NCBI GenBank assembly: GCA_012960475.1
Contig: DUBE01000035.1
Span: 34,796 to 98,795 of the forward strand
Direction: 5' to 3'
DNA: 64,000 nucleotides
DNA from: Planctomycetota bacterium
GTDB lineage: Bacteria; Planctomycetota; UBA1135; GCA-002686595
A program made the translations under genes and the position numbers. This document shows positions 59,506-64,000 of this stretch, in pieces; positions within the stretch are counted from its first letter, which is position 1, and each line of letters starts with the position of its first letter. Under the pieces are notes generated by a model, which was not told the origin of the DNA, searched no databases, and saw nothing but the letters and a program-made list of their open reading frames with translations.

Positions 59506-60120
59506 ATGCGCATCCTAATTACCGCTGGACCCACTCGCGAGTACATCGATCCGGTGCGTTACCTTTCGAATGAATCCAGTGGCAAAATGGGTTTTGCCTT
59601 GGCCGCCGCAGCCAGACGCCGGGGTCACGAGGTGATCCTGATCGCGGGACCGGTCTGCTTGCCCACTCCCAAGGGGGTTGAGCGCATCGATGTAATCAGC
59701 GCTCGGGACATGCTGAAGGTACTGCGCGATCAGTTCAAGATCGCTGATGCTCTGGTCATGGCTGCCGCGGTGGCGGACTTCAGGCCACGCAGACGGCTGC
59801 GGGGCAAGTGGAAGGCGAAAGAGGGCTCGGGCAAGCTCAACATCGAGTTGCTGGAAAATCCGGACCTGCTCAAGTCCGTTGCCCGGCGCAAGGGCGAGCG
59901 GAAGGTGGTGGCTTTCGCCCTTGAGACTTCAGAGGGCAAGCGTCGCGCTCGGGCGAAAATGGTGGCCAAGAACGCGGACTTTATCGTGCTCAACGGGGTG
60001 GCTGCCCTGGGCGGGGACCGTATCAGCGTGACATTGCTGGATCGGGAGGGGAACGAGTTTGAATTGCTCCAGAGGACCAAAGCAGAGGTGGCTCGAGTGC
60101 TGATTCAGCTACTTGAGTGA
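59506..60120 (+). CDS. coaB: Phosphopantothenate-cysteine ligase (CoaB, separate)
   Basis: Joins phosphopantothenate to cysteine, the step before CoaC. The 204-residue protein has the family start MRILITAGPTREYIDPVRYL, SGKMGFALAAAARRRGHEV (about 25-43), the conserved VMAAAVADFRP (about 84-94) and VVAFALETSE, with KNADFIVLNG. I start at ATG 59506; GTG 59488, which overlaps the coaC stop, would add six residues. The protein matches the C-terminal half of ordinary CoaBC. Its partner CoaC is immediately upstream, so the pathway step is complete but made by two chains. Confidence 0.92.
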   Translation: MRILITAGPTREYIDPVRYLSNESSGKMGFALAAAARRRGHEVILIAGPVCLPTPKGVERIDVISARDMLKVLRDQFKIADALVMAAAVADFRPRRRLRGKWKAKEGSGKLNIELLENPDLLKSVARRKGERKVVAFALETSEGKRRARAKMVAKNADFIVLNGVAALGGDRISVTLLDREGNEFELLQRTKAEVARVLIQLLE

Positions 60121-60256
60121 AGGGGATTGTGGTCGAGCGTTGAATTGGCCTCTCCGGGAGAGGATATTGGGGGCCTGAGGGGGGGCATTTGCCCTCTCGG
60201 TCGACGCGCGCCCTTTGCCCGCGGCGACCACGGATCCAACGAGGGGAGCAAGAGGA

Positions 60257-62791
<2,535 letters not shown>

Positions 62792-62796
62792 ATCAA

Positions 62797-64000
62797 ATGA
62801 CCATCACCTCCAAGTCAACCAACAGCAAGAACGAGTCCCTGGGCATTGCCCTTTTCTTGATTGGCATCTTGCCGACGGTCCTAGTGGCCATGCTGCTGGG
62901 CCGACCCCCTCTTGAGGGTCAGGACATGACTGTCCTGCAGACCGTTGCCAGTGCACTGGTGGAGGCCTTTGGCAGTGCCGCTGTGCTCATGGTCAGCCTG
63001 ACAGTGTCGATTCTAGGGGGCTGGATGTTTACCGGGGGAGCGGTCGGTGACCCCGTGCGTCACCTCTCCGGGATCATTGCACTAGGGGCTGGTGTGGCGG
63101 TCTCGCTGGGCGCTCTTGATCCTCTTCTGGGGGGCAACCTTGGTCAACAGACAGGTGGGCGCCTGGGCGCGGTGCATCCTGCTCTGGGCTTGCTGGCGGG
63201 AATGGGCTTGGGGCTGGGCATGGCCTGGAACGCGTGGGGCAGGGCGGGACTCTTCAAGCGTCCACTCATGAAGAAGGGCAAGAATGAAACGCGCATCGAT
63301 GACGTCTTCTCGGAAGCGGAGACAGACGGCGTAACCGAGGCAGAAACCAACGCTTTGGTGCCGGATGAATCTGCCTTGGAACATCAAGAGGGGTTATGGA
63401 TGAAGTCCGTCGACGAGAACTCTGCGGCGCGCTCGCCCTATCCCGAGGATGTGCGCCTGCAAGGGAAGATACCCGTGGGGGTCAAGGCTCTCTTCAGTCC
63501 TGAAGATGAGCAACTCGCACGTATCGCCAGGGTCACCGCCCAACCAGAGCCCCATGCCCCCGCCAAAGAGCCTCAGTCAGTCGCCTTTGATGCGGATCTG
63601 GCTCCTGGTGCGAGTACCTCCGGCGGCACCGACACCCCTCAAGGGACGACCCCGGACTCGTTGACCGTTGCCCGCTTGCTGTCGGAGGAGCAGGCCGTTC
63701 AGGAAACAGATGTGTGCCAGCCAGAGGCGGCTCAAGTCGTGGGGCAGGGAGAGGGGCCTCCAATTCCATCCTGGGAGCAGCCCGATTTGTTTGGCCTGGA
63801 AGAACCCGAGGTGATCGTTTCAACCGGAGAGGGGGCTGAGGATGTTGTCGAAGAAGTTGAGGAGATCGAGTACGAGGACGAAGAGGAGGTAGAGGAAGAC
63901 GAGGAAGACGAGGAAGCTGAGTACGAAGAGGAAGAGGAAGAGGAAGAGGAAGAGGAAGAGGAAGAGGAAGAGGAAGAGGAAGAGGAAGAGGAAGAGGAAG
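62797..64000 (+). CDS. Second four-TM protein with acidic tail, runs off the window (partial)
   Basis: An open frame from ATG 62797, 5 nt after the ftsK stop, runs 401 codons to the window edge without a stop. It begins MTITSKSTNSKNESLGIALF. Four hydrophobic segments lie at about 16-36, 52-75, 87-108 and 118-140 (IALFLIGILPTVLVAMLLG, ALGLLAGMGLGLGMAWNAW). A Pro/Glu-rich linker of 200 residues follows, then from about 345 a Glu/Asp tract (EEIEYEDEEEVEEDEEDEEA) that becomes pure Glu. This 4-TM plus acidic-linker plan copies the FtsK next door, so it may be an FtsK paralogue whose motor lies beyond the window, or a membrane partner of FtsK. No motor motif is visible yet. Confidence 0.7.
   Translation, partial: MTITSKSTNSKNESLGIALFLIGILPTVLVAMLLGRPPLEGQDMTVLQTVASALVEAFGSAAVLMVSLTVSILGGWMFTGGAVGDPVRHLSGIIALGAGVAVSLGALDPLLGGNLGQQTGGRLGAVHPALGLLAGMGLGLGMAWNAWGRAGLFKRPLMKKGKNETRIDDVFSEAETDGVTEAETNALVPDESALEHQEGLWMKSVDENSAARSPYPEDVRLQGKIPVGVKALFSPEDEQLARIARVTAQPEPHAPAKEPQSVAFDADLAPGASTSGGTDTPQGTTPDSLTVARLLSEEQAVQETDVCQPEAAQVVGQGEGPPIPSWEQPDLFGLEEPEVIVSTGEGAEDVVEEVEEIEYEDEEEVEEDEEDEEAEYEEEEEEEEEEEEEEEEEEEEEEEEE
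63925..64000 (+). repeat. GAAGAG hexamer tandem repeat reaching the window edge
   Basis: The last 76 bases are perfect GAAGAG units (about 12.7 copies) coding Glu-Glu. The array continues beyond the window, so its full length is unknown. A perfect hexamer keeps frame when it gains or loses units. Confidence 0.9.

Overview
The window looks like a chromosomal segment of a GC-rich, Gram-negative-type bacterium, most probably a planctomycete. No 16S gene is present, so this rests on gene content. The signs are many secreted and lipid-anchored proteins, long TPR/Sel1/HEAT-repeat proteins, a HEAT+VWA fusion, orphan sigma factors, and two exported proteins that share a Cys-containing C-terminal domain (xNLCVG ... 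WNxQLWxRD ... FC) which I associate with marine Planctomycetota. Apart from one tRNA-Val, almost everything is protein-coding. I see no IS element, phage, CRISPR array or rRNA.

Layout. 1-5.5 kb: an M1 peptidase, class I fructose-1,6-bisphosphatase, a thioredoxin-like gene interrupted by one in-frame TGA that I read as selenocysteine, and a large secreted protein. 5.7-12.8 kb: a polyferredoxin membrane protein with a TPR tail, a Sel1-repeat protein, a periplasmic binding lipoprotein, a GT-C-like membrane protein and a FliA/WhiG-type sigma factor. 12.8-18.2 kb (minus strand): apt, argS, an ABC-F ATPase and a TPR lipoprotein. 18.2-30 kb: pyrK, a very large membrane TPR protein, an SGNH-like lipoprotein, TerC, a matrixin-like protease with a small secreted partner, a membrane protein with a spermidine-synthase-like tail, mutY and a GT2 glycosyltransferase. 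30-36.8 kb: a HEAT/VWA protein and an envelope-polysaccharide cluster (LPG-synthase-TM protein, Wzx-like flippase, two SGNH proteins). 37-40 kb: a VTC / DUF4956 / CotH triad. 40-46 kb: methyltransferase, DUF523, TPR protein, ECF sigma factor with an overlapping secreted protein, a gene-free 0.6-kb gap with RNA-like inverted repeats, and a UDP-sugar dehydrogenase. 46.2-50.2 kb: tRNA-Val(UAC), a THUMP-like methyltransferase, a degenerate NtrC-type regulator and an OmpR-type regulator. 50.2-56.3 kb (minus): a GT-C-like protein, thiI with its cysteine desulfurase, a membrane protein with Ig-like repeats and an HD phosphohydrolase. 56.4-64 kb (plus): a tight housekeeping run tpiA-secG-yicC-gmk-coaC-coaB-ftsK, then a second four-TM protein that runs off the window inside a GAAGAG hexamer repeat.

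The best candidates for something undescribed are the thioredoxin-like selenoprotein with a bacterial-SECIS-like hairpin just after the TGA (2780-3784), the NtrC-like protein that has lost its phospho-acceptor, Walker A and GAFTGA motifs but kept its Fis DNA-binding domain (47603-49483), and the paired FtsK/four-TM proteins with extreme Glu/Asp linkers (60257-64000). Starts differing from the longest open frame were chosen by signal peptide, family alignment, RBS or overlap and are explained per gene.
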